Assembly (NCBI GenBank): GCA_007134625.1
Contig: SLKL01000391.1
Coordinates: 1 to 12,288, forward strand
Direction: 5' to 3'
DNA length: 12,288 nucleotides
From: Saprospiraceae bacterium
Lineage (GTDB): Bacteria > Bacteroidota > Bacteroidia > Chitinophagales > Saprospiraceae
The notes beneath the pieces are model-generated. The model was not told the origin of the DNA and did no database searches. It saw only the letters and a program-made list of their open reading frames with translations. A program made the position numbers and the translations under genes. Positions 1 to 5,435 of the stretch are shown in pieces; position 1 is the stretch's first letter, and each line of letters starts with the position of its first letter.

Positions 1-509
1 AGAATAAAATCATCAACGTAGAGATCATTGTATTCCGTGAGTAAAATATTCAGATAGGGGTTCACTTCTCTGTGCTGGAAACCGTCATCCATAATGACAC
101 CTTGCATATCCGGGTACTTTCCGATTAACTTGGGAATTCCTGTTCCCCGACTTTCTGATACGGCCACGGGTATAGCGGGATTTTTCCTTTTTATCTGAAG
201 CGGTTCGTCACCTGTGTTTTCAGCCTTGTCCATTCTATTGACCATTCTGAAGCCACGGGATTTTCTCCCATATCCTCTGCTAATCACACCAACTTTTATA
301 TAAGGACTCAGTAATTGAATCAGGTATTCTACATGAGGACTTTTCCCGGAACCACCCACGGATAAATTTCCTATACTTACTACCGGCACACTGAAGGTAA
401 TTGATCTCAGTATCCTTTTAGTGTACAAATAATCATTGAGACTCGCACCCAATCCATACAAGAGTGCGACCGGGAAAAGTAAAATCTTGAGTAACCAATT
501 ATCTGTCAT
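1..509 (-). CDS. lpxK: Tetraacyldisaccharide 4'-kinase (lipid A 4'-kinase), 3' part cut by window edge
   Basis: LpxK transfers phosphate from ATP to the 4' position of tetraacyldisaccharide 1-phosphate, a late step of lipid A synthesis at the cytoplasmic face of the inner membrane. I translated the minus strand from the ATG at 509. The frame stays open for 169 codons to the window edge, about half the usual length of this family. Visible motifs are a hydrophobic N-terminal segment (about residues 5-22), the Walker A loop GNLSVGGSGKSPH (47-59), SRGYGR (77-82), GDEP (100-103) and DDGFQHR (141-147). All are characteristic of LpxK, so the identification is firm. The start lies 11 bp after the stop of the upstream beta-barrel gene with no promoter or terminator between, so the two are probably co-transcribed. 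The leader AAAACTAATTA has no Shine-Dalgarno sequence. The C-terminal half lies outside the window. Confidence 0.95.
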   Translation of the reverse strand, partial: MTDNWLLKILLFPVALLYGLGASLNDYLYTKRILRSITFSVPVVSIGNLSVGGSGKSPHVEYLIQLLSPYIKVGVISRGYGRKSRGFRMVNRMDKAENTGDEPLQIKRKNPAIPVAVSESRGTGIPKLIGKYPDMQGVIMDDGFQHREVNPYLNILLTEYNDLYVDDFI

Positions 510-520
510 TAATTAGTTTT

Positions 521-1408
521 TCAAAATGCAAACCCTAAGGAGAACATCAATGAGAAATTTCTTCTGTCGCCTTCGCGAGCAATAAAGTTTCTGTCACCGT
601 CAAGACTGACTTTAGAAACATAATAGGGTGATCTTACTACATCCGCAAGACCGTATTTTACCTGAGCATTAAAATACAATCCCTGGTTAAAGAAATACGT
701 CAAACCACCGGTGAGACCGTAATCAAAGCGGTGAAAATAGTCACCGTCTTTTTCTTCAAATTCAAAATAGGTGCCCGCTTCGGTTGGAGCGACTCTTGTA
801 CGACCATCTATTACTATTTCTCTGGTTTCCTTGTAAGAACCTAATCCTGCACGATCTCTGAATGGTCTGAATTCATAAACTACATCCAAAGGTTCAATGG
901 CAGTATTGGTCTGAAGGGAGCGCCCTACAAAATTCATATCTCCTGAGCCACGGCTTCCCACCATAAAGCCCGCATACACACCCAATGAAATCTCTACTTT
1001 ATTGGCAATAAAAACCATACCCTCAAGGGGTATATCCAGGAATACATTTGACCACCTCAGGTCTTCATCCCGAGTACCTGTTGCATACCTGGTATTTTCC
1101 TCATCCAGAAAAATAAAATAGGAAGGTCCATTGTAGTCTATCCTCCCACCTCTTTGGTTGTAAATTAACCCAAATCTGGCCCCCAATAAATCGTCATAGA
1201 ATCGATATCTTCCCAGAATCCCGATGTGAAAACCGGACTGCGAACCGAAAGACTCTAATTTGTTGCCGTTCATATCGAGTTCCGAATCGTCCAGAAAGCT
1301 GGAAAAACTCATTCCCGCTTTAAATCCGAGACTTAAGCCCTGCGCGGATATTTGATTGAGTGAAAGACAGAGAAAAAGTACCAATGGTAGAAAAAGAAGT
1401 TTATTCAT
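521..1408 (-). CDS. Outer-membrane beta-barrel protein (OMP_b-brl / PorT-like type)
   Basis: The 295-residue protein has an N-terminal signal peptide (residues 1-22, a Leu/Phe-rich core ending in QISA before Gln23), so it is exported. The mature part alternates hydrophobic and polar residues with many aromatic and glycine residues, for example GLSLGFKAGMSFSSF, GYRFYDD-like turns, YGLTGGLTYFFNQGLYFNAQ and the terminal FSLMFSLGFAF ending in Phe. This is the pattern of outer-membrane beta-strands with a C-terminal aromatic. The 5' beginning resembles the small barrel proteins widespread in Bacteroidota (OMP_b-brl/PorT-like), but I cannot assign it to PorT itself or name a ligand. No cysteine follows the signal peptide, so it is not a lipoprotein. 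It is the first gene of a probable two-gene unit with lpxK. A weak -7-like box (CATCTTTG, minus strand, 1435-1442) lies about 27 bp upstream of the ATG. Confidence 0.8.
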   Translation of the reverse strand: MNKLLFLPLVLFLCLSLNQISAQGLSLGFKAGMSFSSFLDDSELDMNGNKLESFGSQSGFHIGILGRYRFYDDLLGARFGLIYNQRGGRIDYNGPSYFIFLDEENTRYATGTRDEDLRWSNVFLDIPLEGMVFIANKVEISLGVYAGFMVGSRGSGDMNFVGRSLQTNTAIEPLDVVYEFRPFRDRAGLGSYKETREIVIDGRTRVAPTEAGTYFEFEEKDGDYFHRFDYGLTGGLTYFFNQGLYFNAQVKYGLADVVRSPYYVSKVSLDGDRNFIAREGDRRNFSLMFSLGFAF

Positions 1409-1434
1409 CAGTTTTGTTTTTTAACGTTCACCTG

Positions 1435-1442
1435 CAAAGATG
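1435..1442 (-). promoter_or_regulatory. Possible -7 box for the beta-barrel/lpxK unit
   Basis: Read on the minus strand this is CATCTTTG, one mismatch from the Bacteroidota -7 consensus TAnnTTTG. A TTG lies about 23 bp further upstream, which is at the long end of accepted spacing. The position, about 27 bp before the ATG at 1408, is sensible. It is a weak match. Confidence 0.35.
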
Positions 1443-1529
1443 TCGGTAGTTCGTTTTCTTGAGTTCAATAAATCAAGTTCAAATTTACAACAAAAAAATA
1501 AGTGTGATATGTCAAGGCAGTAGGAAGCT

Positions 1530-1572
1530 AAAAATAAAAAAGTGGTAGCCTGAATTTATATCGGGCTACCAC
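1530..1572 (-). terminator. Intrinsic terminator downstream of the thioredoxin-like gene
   Basis: The arms GTGGTAGCCTGA (1542-1553) and TCGGGCTACCAC (1561-1572) pair over 12 bp with one T-G wobble and a 7-nt loop. On the minus strand the hairpin is followed directly by TTTTTTATTTTT (complement of 1530-1541). This is a textbook Rho-independent terminator, about 37 bp after the stop of the gene at 1609-2094. The plus-strand side is only AT-rich, so it acts mainly on the minus strand. Confidence 0.9.
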
Positions 1573-1608
1573 CATAATCTTATTTATATTTTATTCTACC
1601 TTAATTGA

Positions 1609-2094
1609 TCAATTAAGTAAATCTTCAATTGTACTGGTAAACTGATCAAAAGATCCTACAAAACCTGTTCTACCTAAAGGATCTATCTCAAACTGACCAT
1701 TAGAATCATTTTTATTCAGGTTAAATACCCATATCGTGGGAACTCCTGTAACATTAAATGCTTCTCTCATAGATTGATTCTGCTGTCGAATTTGATCCGG
1801 CACTTGTTTTCTGCGAGGGTTATCTAATTCCAATAAGACAACATTGTTTTTTGCCCAGTCATTGAATTCAGGTTGATTAATCACTGCAGCAGAAAACCTT
1901 CTGCAAGGCGGGCACCAATCACTTCCTGTAAAATATGCCATAATGGGTTTGCCGGTAGCTTGAGATTCCTGATAAGCTTCTTCAACAGTTACCAACCATC
2001 CTTCGTGTGCAGGCTCGTAATCCTCAACCTGCGCCAATAGTGGCATTGTAAAAAGAGTCAAAGTTAGAAAAGATAAAAAGTACTTCATTCTCAT
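1609..2094 (-). CDS. Secreted thioredoxin-like protein with a CPPC motif
   Basis: The 161-residue protein starts with a signal peptide (about residues 1-22, ending PLLAQ), so it acts in the periplasm or is anchored outside. The thioredoxin fold is shown by the redox motif WCPPC (60-64) in the context FTGSDWCPPCRRF, by the cis-proline loop GVPT (117-120) and by a hydrophobic strand VVLLELD (85-91). The FTGSDWC context is typical of Thioredoxin_7/DUF255-like proteins of Bacteroidota. The dipeptide PP between the cysteines differs from the common GP and may alter redox potential; the partner is unknown. A second ATG two codons downstream (Met3) could also be the start, and either leaves the signal peptide intact. 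The gene stands alone: a -7 box lies upstream and a strong terminator downstream, with a divergent neighbour, trmB. Confidence 0.88.
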   Translation of the reverse strand: MRMKYFLSFLTLTLFTMPLLAQVEDYEPAHEGWLVTVEEAYQESQATGKPIMAYFTGSDWCPPCRRFSAAVINQPEFNDWAKNNVVLLELDNPRRKQVPDQIRQQNQSMREAFNVTGVPTIWVFNLNKNDSNGQFEIDPLGRTGFVGSFDQFTSTIEDLLN

Positions 2095-2146
2095 TAAAAT
2101 TTTTTATACTATGTAAATTCGATACTGATATAGTTCGATTCAAATG

Positions 2147-2154
2147 CAAATATA
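2147..2154 (-). promoter_or_regulatory. -7 box for the thioredoxin-like gene
   Basis: On the minus strand the sequence is TATATTTG, a full match to TAnnTTTG. It sits about 52 bp upstream of the ATG at 2094. I find no convincing -33 TTG at the usual distance, so support rests on the -7 box and its position. Confidence 0.5.
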
Positions 2155-2272
2155 AGACAATCAGCCGAAACAGAAAAGGACTGAAATCTTAATAACGTAA
2201 AATTAAACGAACGAAGGCGATTTTAATTCCTTACAGTTATTGATTTTTGTTAGTGGGGTGTTAATAAGGCTA

Positions 2273-2302
2273 TTTGGAGTTTTTTACAACTTTTTATCTT
2301 TG
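2273..2302 (+). promoter_or_regulatory. Bacteroidota-type promoter for trmB
   Basis: TTTG (2273-2276) is followed after 18 bp by TATCTTTG (2295-2302). Both match the -33/-7 elements of the major Bacteroidota sigma factor (TTTG ... TAnnTTTG). Transcription would begin near 2307-2309, only a few bases before the ATG at 2313. This argues that the upstream TTG at 2274 is not a translation start, because it lies inside the -33 element. Confidence 0.65.
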
Positions 2303-2312
2303 TCGAAAAAAA

Positions 2313-3014
2313 ATGTCCAGGAGAAATAAACTCGAAAAATTTGCCGATTTACTACAGTATCCTCACGTTTATGAATCCTTCGAATTCAGAGAGGAAAAGT
2401 TGACCCGAACAATGAGCCAGAAACTCACAATGAGGGGTAAGTGGCGTTCTCTTCAATTTGAGAATGATAACCCCATCGTGCTGGAGCTGGCATGCGGCAG
2501 AGGTGAGTATTCTCTGGATTTGGCACGAAGATATCCCGAAAAGAACTTTATTGGTGTAGATATCAAGGGCGCAAGGATATGGAAGGGTGCCACTATCGCT
2601 TTAGAGGAAAAACTTAAAAACGTTGCCTTCCTCAGAACCAGAATCGAGCAGTTGAAACTATTTTTTGAAAAGCAGGAAATCGATGAGATATGGATTACCT
2701 TCCCGGATCCATTTAAGCGCGACAGTCAGGAAAACAGAAGACTTACCGCAGCTATTTTTCTGGAAAAATACCAATTCCTGCTTAAGAAGGGTGGAGTAGT
2801 GCACCTGAAAACAGATTCTGATTTACTTTTTGAATACAGTAAACAGTCCATTGAAGATTATCCGGCCACCAGATTGTTAACAGTCAGCGATAATATCTAC
2901 AAGGGTGAATTACCCCAAGCGGATTTAGATATCCTCACCTACTACGAAAAACAACATCTTGCCGATAAAAGGACGATAAAGTATCTTTGTTTTGAATACT
3001 TTGATAATGGATAA
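2313..3014 (+). CDS. trmB: tRNA (guanine-N7)-methyltransferase
   Basis: TrmB methylates N7 of G46 in the variable loop of tRNAs using S-adenosylmethionine in the cytoplasm. The 233-residue product has the expected class I methyltransferase elements. They are LELACGRGEY (57-66, SAM-binding glycine loop), FIGVDIKG (79-86, acidic residue binding the SAM ribose), FPDPF (130-134, the family signature) and HLKTDSD (164-170, with the conserved TD near the active site). The open frame extends 13 codons further up to a TTG at 2274, but that codon falls inside the -33 box, so ATG 2313 (MSRRNK) is chosen. The last three residues (DNG) and the TAA stop are encoded by the first copy of a 14-bp tandem repeat that continues into the spacer, so the native C-terminus may have been slightly altered. 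The gene is monocistronic and converges on thiL. Confidence 0.93.
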   Translation: MSRRNKLEKFADLLQYPHVYESFEFREEKLTRTMSQKLTMRGKWRSLQFENDNPIVLELACGRGEYSLDLARRYPEKNFIGVDIKGARIWKGATIALEEKLKNVAFLRTRIEQLKLFFEKQEIDEIWITFPDPFKRDSQENRRLTAAIFLEKYQFLLKKGGVVHLKTDSDLLFEYSKQSIEDYPATRLLTVSDNIYKGELPQADLDILTYYEKQHLADKRTIKYLCFEYFDNG

Positions 3015-3058
3015 TTGATAATGGATAATTGAAAGTTGAAAGTTGAAAGTGGAAGGTT
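3003..3058 (+). repeat. Tandem repeats overlapping the trmB stop codon
   Basis: Two perfect copies of the 14-mer GATAATGGATAATT (3003-3016 and 3017-3030) are followed by four heptamers: GAAAGTT, GAAAGTT, GAAAGTG, GAAGGTT (3031-3058). The first 14-mer contains the trmB stop TAA at 3012-3014. The core TAATGGATAATTGA recurs at 3225-3238 and 3258-3271. Confidence 0.9.
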
Positions 3059-3100
3059 TTTGAATTGCATAGATAATTTATCAAGCCAAAGATATGACAT

Positions 3101-3124
3101 AAGGTCACATAGTATTTTGACCTT
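3101..3124. other. 7-bp inverted repeat between convergent trmB and thiL
   Basis: AAGGTCA (3101-3107) and TGACCTT (3118-3124) are perfect inverted arms with a 10-nt loop. It could end transcription in either direction, but neither side has a U-tract, so terminator function is only a possibility. Confidence 0.35.
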
Positions 3125-3155
3125 TGACTACTGACAGAGAAATTGAAAATTGACA

Positions 3156-3272
3156 CTTCGACTTGCGCTCAGTGCATCGCCCTTCGACTTACGCTCAGTA
3201 CATCGCCTTTCGGCTCAGGGCAGGTAATGGATAATTGACCCTTCGGCTCAGGGCAGGTAATGGATAATTGAC
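3156..3272 (+). repeat. Cluster of GC-richer direct repeats (CTTCGACTT.. and TTCGGCTCAGGGCAGG..)
   Basis: Two 25-bp copies starting CTTCGACTT and ending CATCGC (3156-3180 and 3182-3206) differ at two positions and have a 26-bp period. They are followed by two identical 31-bp copies beginning TTCGGCTCAGGGCAGG and ending GATAATTGAC (3209-3239 and 3242-3272, 33-bp period). All four share the core TTCGRCT...GCTCAG. The cluster is richer in G+C than the surrounding spacer. No ORF with recognizable content crosses it. It fills most of the 310-bp gene-free stretch between trmB and thiL. Confidence 0.9.
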
Positions 3273-3294
3273 AATTGATAAATGAAAATCAAAA

Positions 3295-3330
3295 AGCCAA
3301 AGGCTAGAAGCTAGCAGCCAACAGCTAGCT
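3295..3330 (-). repeat. Short inverted repeats overlapping the thiL stop codon
   Basis: AGCTAGC (3309-3315) and GCTAGCT (3324-3330) form a 7-bp stem with an 8-nt loop that contains the thiL stop (3325-3327) in its distal arm. Next to it AGCC-AAA-GGCT (3295-3305) forms a 4-bp stem. On the minus strand this second stem is followed by TTTTTGATTTT, so it might be a weak terminator for the thiL operon. Confidence 0.5.
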
Positions 3331-4362
3331 AATATGTTTCCAACCCTGCGCCGTGATTTCGTGAATATTGCCATTAACCGTTTGCAGATTAACTCCCTGA
3401 TTGGCATCTGTTATTTCACCTATGATAAAAATGCCGGGCATGGTTCTGATGATGGGGAGATCTTTTGGGTCAGCGGTAAAGAGTAATTCATAATCCTCTC
3501 CCCCACTCAATGCACAAGTGATAGGATCCAATTTAAATTTCAAGGCCATTAGCTGAGCTTCATCTTTGAGGGGGACTTTTGCTTCTTCGATAAGGGCACC
3601 TGTGCCCGAGGCTTTGCAAATGTGCAATATCTCTGAAGCCAATCCATCCGATATGTCTATCATACTCGTTGGAACGAGACCGGCTTTATCAAAAAGTTTC
3701 ACCATGTCTGTTCTCGCTTCCGGTTTCAATTGTCGCCCGATGAGATAAGCCTGATTCTCGAGCTCGGGCTGAATTTCAGGATTGGACTGCCACAATTGTT
3801 TTTCCCGCTCTAAAATCTGTAAGCCGAGATAGGCTGCTCCCAAATCTCCGGTTACGCATAATATATCACCGGACTTGGCACCTGATCGGTATGTCAGTTT
3901 TTCTTTTTGAGCGGTACCCAAAGCGGTGATGCTGAGGACCAATCCTTTGAGGCTGGAATTGGTGTCTCCACCTACAAGATCGACGTCATAATTTCTGCAA
4001 GCAGTATATATACCCTCATACAATTCCTCAAGCGCCTCCACGGAAAAGCGATTGGAAATGGCAATAGATACAGTAATCTGTCGTGGAAGGGCATTCATAG
4101 CGCAAATATCAGATATATTTACTGCCACGGATTTGTAGCCAAGGTGTTTGAGCGGGCTATACATCAAGTCAAAATGAATTCCCTCCAGCAGCATGTCTGT
4201 ACTGACCACTACCGGTTTTCCTCCATAATCCAGAACGGCAGCATCGTCTCCTATCCCGAGCAGAGTAGAGGGGTGTTTCGCTTCATTGGTTTTAGTGAGG
4301 TGATCGATAAGACCGAATTCACCAAGTGTATTGACATCAGTTCTTTTAGGTTTATCTGACAT
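3325..4362 (-). CDS. thiL: Thiamine-monophosphate kinase
   Basis: ThiL phosphorylates thiamine monophosphate with ATP to give thiamine diphosphate, the active cofactor, in the cytoplasm. The 345-residue protein has the complete set of AIRS/PurM-fold motifs. They are the N-terminal GEFGLIDHL (14-22), the metal-binding GIGDDAAV (36-43), STDMLLEGIHF (54-64), NISDICAMNA (82-91), GGDTNSS (131-137), GDLGAA near 172-177, MIDISDGL (234-241) and SGGEDYELLF (286-295). Length is normal for the family and no key residue is missing. The ATG at 4362 is one base after the TAA of the pseudouridine synthase gene (TAACATG), so the two are translated from one message. No other thiamine gene is in view, so the link to its neighbours is probably only transcriptional. 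The stop codon lies inside a short inverted repeat at the edge of the repeat-filled spacer. Confidence 0.95.
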   Translation of the reverse strand: MSDKPKRTDVNTLGEFGLIDHLTKTNEAKHPSTLLGIGDDAAVLDYGGKPVVVSTDMLLEGIHFDLMYSPLKHLGYKSVAVNISDICAMNALPRQITVSIAISNRFSVEALEELYEGIYTACRNYDVDLVGGDTNSSLKGLVLSITALGTAQKEKLTYRSGAKSGDILCVTGDLGAAYLGLQILEREKQLWQSNPEIQPELENQAYLIGRQLKPEARTDMVKLFDKAGLVPTSMIDISDGLASEILHICKASGTGALIEEAKVPLKDEAQLMALKFKLDPITCALSGGEDYELLFTADPKDLPIIRTMPGIFIIGEITDANQGVNLQTVNGNIHEITAQGWKHIS

Positions 4363-4363
4363 G

Positions 4364-5059
4364 TTAATTCTTTTTTGTGTTAAAAAATGCTACCGCAGCT
4401 GAATGAAAAAAATGCCATAAGGCATCCTGTGGCAGTGGGGCAAAAATTCTAATCACCTCATCGCCTCCCAAGACAGGAAACTCTGACCAAAGGGCGTGCA
4501 GACATATAGATCTGTCTTTGTTTTTCCTGCGGGCTCCGTATTTCACATCGCCTTTTATGGGGCAATTCAAAAAGCTGAGTTGAGCCCGGATTTGATGTTG
4601 CCGCCCAGTAATCAACTCAATGCCAAGTAAAAAATAGTTATCGGAACTACTCAACAGTTGATAATGACTACTAGCACTTTTTGCGTTTTTCGTTTTTTCA
4701 AGACTAAAGAAGGATTTCCCCTTTTTTTTATCTACCGTAATCCAGCCTTCAATGCTGCCTTCCTGCTCAAGCGGTTTTTTTTCTGTGATAGCAACGTACT
4801 TCTTGATGATTTTTTTTTCTCTTAGCAAGCGACTGTAAAAAGCGGCTGCTGAGGAGTTTTTCGCCAGAATTTGCACCCCCGATGAGGGTCTGTCGAGGCG
4901 ATTTACCGGAAAAAGTTTTTGTTTAAAAAAATCTTCCGCCAACTGTTGCATTGAGGGATCACCGCTTTGATCTGCCACTGAAGGCAGAGCGGGAATTTTA
5001 TTCAAAACTAGAATGTCTTTATCTTCATAAAGAAGAGCAGATTCAGGAAAAACGTTCAT
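4364..5059 (-). CDS. RluA-family RNA pseudouridine synthase
   Basis: The 231-residue protein converts specific uridines in rRNA or tRNA to pseudouridine in the cytoplasm. It shows the RluA signature VNRLDRPSSG (52-61) with catalytic Asp56, the N-terminal strand LLYEDKDILVLNK (9-21), the long motif ITGRQHQIRAQL (150-161) and CLHAL (186-190). The N-terminal S4 domain found in RluC/RluD is absent, as in short RluA- or TruC-type enzymes, so the target nucleotide cannot be assigned. The frame stays open to a TTG at 5095. I prefer the ATG at 5059 because the upstream part overlaps a good -7 box (5093-5100) and adds only a Lys-rich extension. It sits 54 bp after the DUF4834-like gene and 1 bp before thiL, so it is part of a minus-strand operon with a possible internal promoter. 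Confidence 0.88.
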   Translation of the reverse strand: MNVFPESALLYEDKDILVLNKIPALPSVADQSGDPSMQQLAEDFFKQKLFPVNRLDRPSSGVQILAKNSSAAAFYSRLLREKKIIKKYVAITEKKPLEQEGSIEGWITVDKKKGKSFFSLEKTKNAKSASSHYQLLSSSDNYFLLGIELITGRQHQIRAQLSFLNCPIKGDVKYGARRKNKDRSICLHALWSEFPVLGGDEVIRIFAPLPQDALWHFFHSAAVAFFNTKKN

Positions 5060-5092
5060 TTTTTCTTTTGGTTTCCTTAATTGGTCTTTGAT

Positions 5093-5100
5093 CAAATATA
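5093..5100 (-). promoter_or_regulatory. -7 box ahead of the pseudouridine synthase gene
   Basis: Minus-strand TATATTTG is a full match to TAnnTTTG, about 33 bp upstream of the ATG at 5059. It overlaps the TTG that would open the longer frame, which favours the shorter start. No clear TTTG lies 18-21 bp further up, so it is a candidate internal promoter only. Its TATA half belongs to the repeat at 5097-5116. Confidence 0.45.
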
Positions 5101-5116
5101 AACTTCTCAGCCTTTA
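5097..5116 (-). repeat. 20-bp repeat after the DUF4834-like stop, second copy at 11204-11223
   Basis: Minus-strand TAAAGGCTGAGAAGTTTATA starts with the TAA stop of the small gene at 5114-5263. It matches minus-strand TAAAGGTTGAGAAGTTTATA at 11204-11223 in 19 of 20 positions. Both copies directly follow the 3' end of a minus-strand gene in the same orientation. Confidence 0.75.
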
Positions 5117-5263
5117 ATCCACTTCTTCATAATCAATATAGTCCCCGTCCTTATTATTTTTATCTTCGATTTTCGGGCTTGATTTTTTTCCGATAATCAA
5201 TTGTTTTAATTGATCATACCGGAAAACGATAATCAGAACCAATAAAAGCAATAGCCACTGCAT
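5114..5263 (-). CDS. Small DUF4834-like membrane protein (49 aa)
   Basis: The minus strand from the ATG at 5261-5263 encodes 49 residues. One membrane segment (WLLLLLVLIIVF, 3-14) comes first, then a basic stretch with RYDQLKQL and GKKSSPK (15-31), and finally an acidic tail KDGDYIDYEEVD ending in TAA. A short N-terminal membrane helix plus a C-terminal (G)(D/E)Y(I/V)DYEE(V/I) motif is what I recall of DUF4834, a small Bacteroidota family of unknown function; this match is from memory, not a search. The tail faces the cytoplasm if the positive-inside rule applies. A perfect -7 box (TAACTTTG) lies 18 bp upstream. It probably leads the operon with the pseudouridine synthase and thiL. The function is unknown. 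Confidence 0.75.
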   Translation of the reverse strand: MQWLLLLLVLIIVFRYDQLKQLIIGKKSSPKIEDKNNKDGDYIDYEEVD

Positions 5264-5281
5264 AAATTAAATTTGAGATCA

Positions 5282-5289
5282 CAAAGTTA
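5282..5289 (-). promoter_or_regulatory. -7 box for the DUF4834-like / pseudouridine synthase / thiL operon
   Basis: Minus-strand TAACTTTG is a full match to TAnnTTTG, 18 bp before the ATG at 5263. A TTTG (complement of 5314-5317) lies 24 bp upstream, longer than usual. It is in the divergent spacer shared with the DUF2723 gene. Confidence 0.5.
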
Positions 5290-5389
5290 ATGCTTTGCAT
5301 TACAATAATCAGCCAAACAACACATTTATTAAATCAGCAGTCATTTTTGATTTAAGGTTAATAACTACCTTCAATTACGGGAATAGTTA

Positions 5390-5397
5390 TATTTTTG
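5390..5397 (+). promoter_or_regulatory. -7 box for the DUF2723 gene and rpiB
   Basis: TATTTTTG is a full match to TAnnTTTG and lies 38 bp upstream of the ATG at 5436, giving a leader of about 30 nt. No clear TTG is seen at -33. The site faces away from the minus-strand -7 box at 5282-5289. Confidence 0.45.
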
Positions 5398-5435
5398 GGT
5401 TTTAATAAGACCATTACACATAATAATTTCAACAG

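Noticed and set aside
1601..1616. Perfect 16-bp palindrome TTAATTGATCAATTAA over the end of the thioredoxin-like gene.
   Set aside because: It includes the last codons and the stop, is purely AT-rich apart from GATC, and sits next to an already sufficient terminator. No second copy was seen, so there is no reason to call it an operator.
2935..3156. Minus-strand ORF of 73 codons in the trmB/thiL spacer.
   Set aside because: It is composed of translated repeats (NYPLSIIHY-like) and the antisense of the trmB end, with no domain and no start signal.
3003..3330. CRISPR array.
   Set aside because: The repeats are adjacent tandem copies without unique spacers of regular length, and no cas gene is present.
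3907..4359. Plus-strand ORF of 150 codons antisense to thiL.
   Set aside because: It lies wholly inside thiL, whose motifs are complete, and has no recognisable content.
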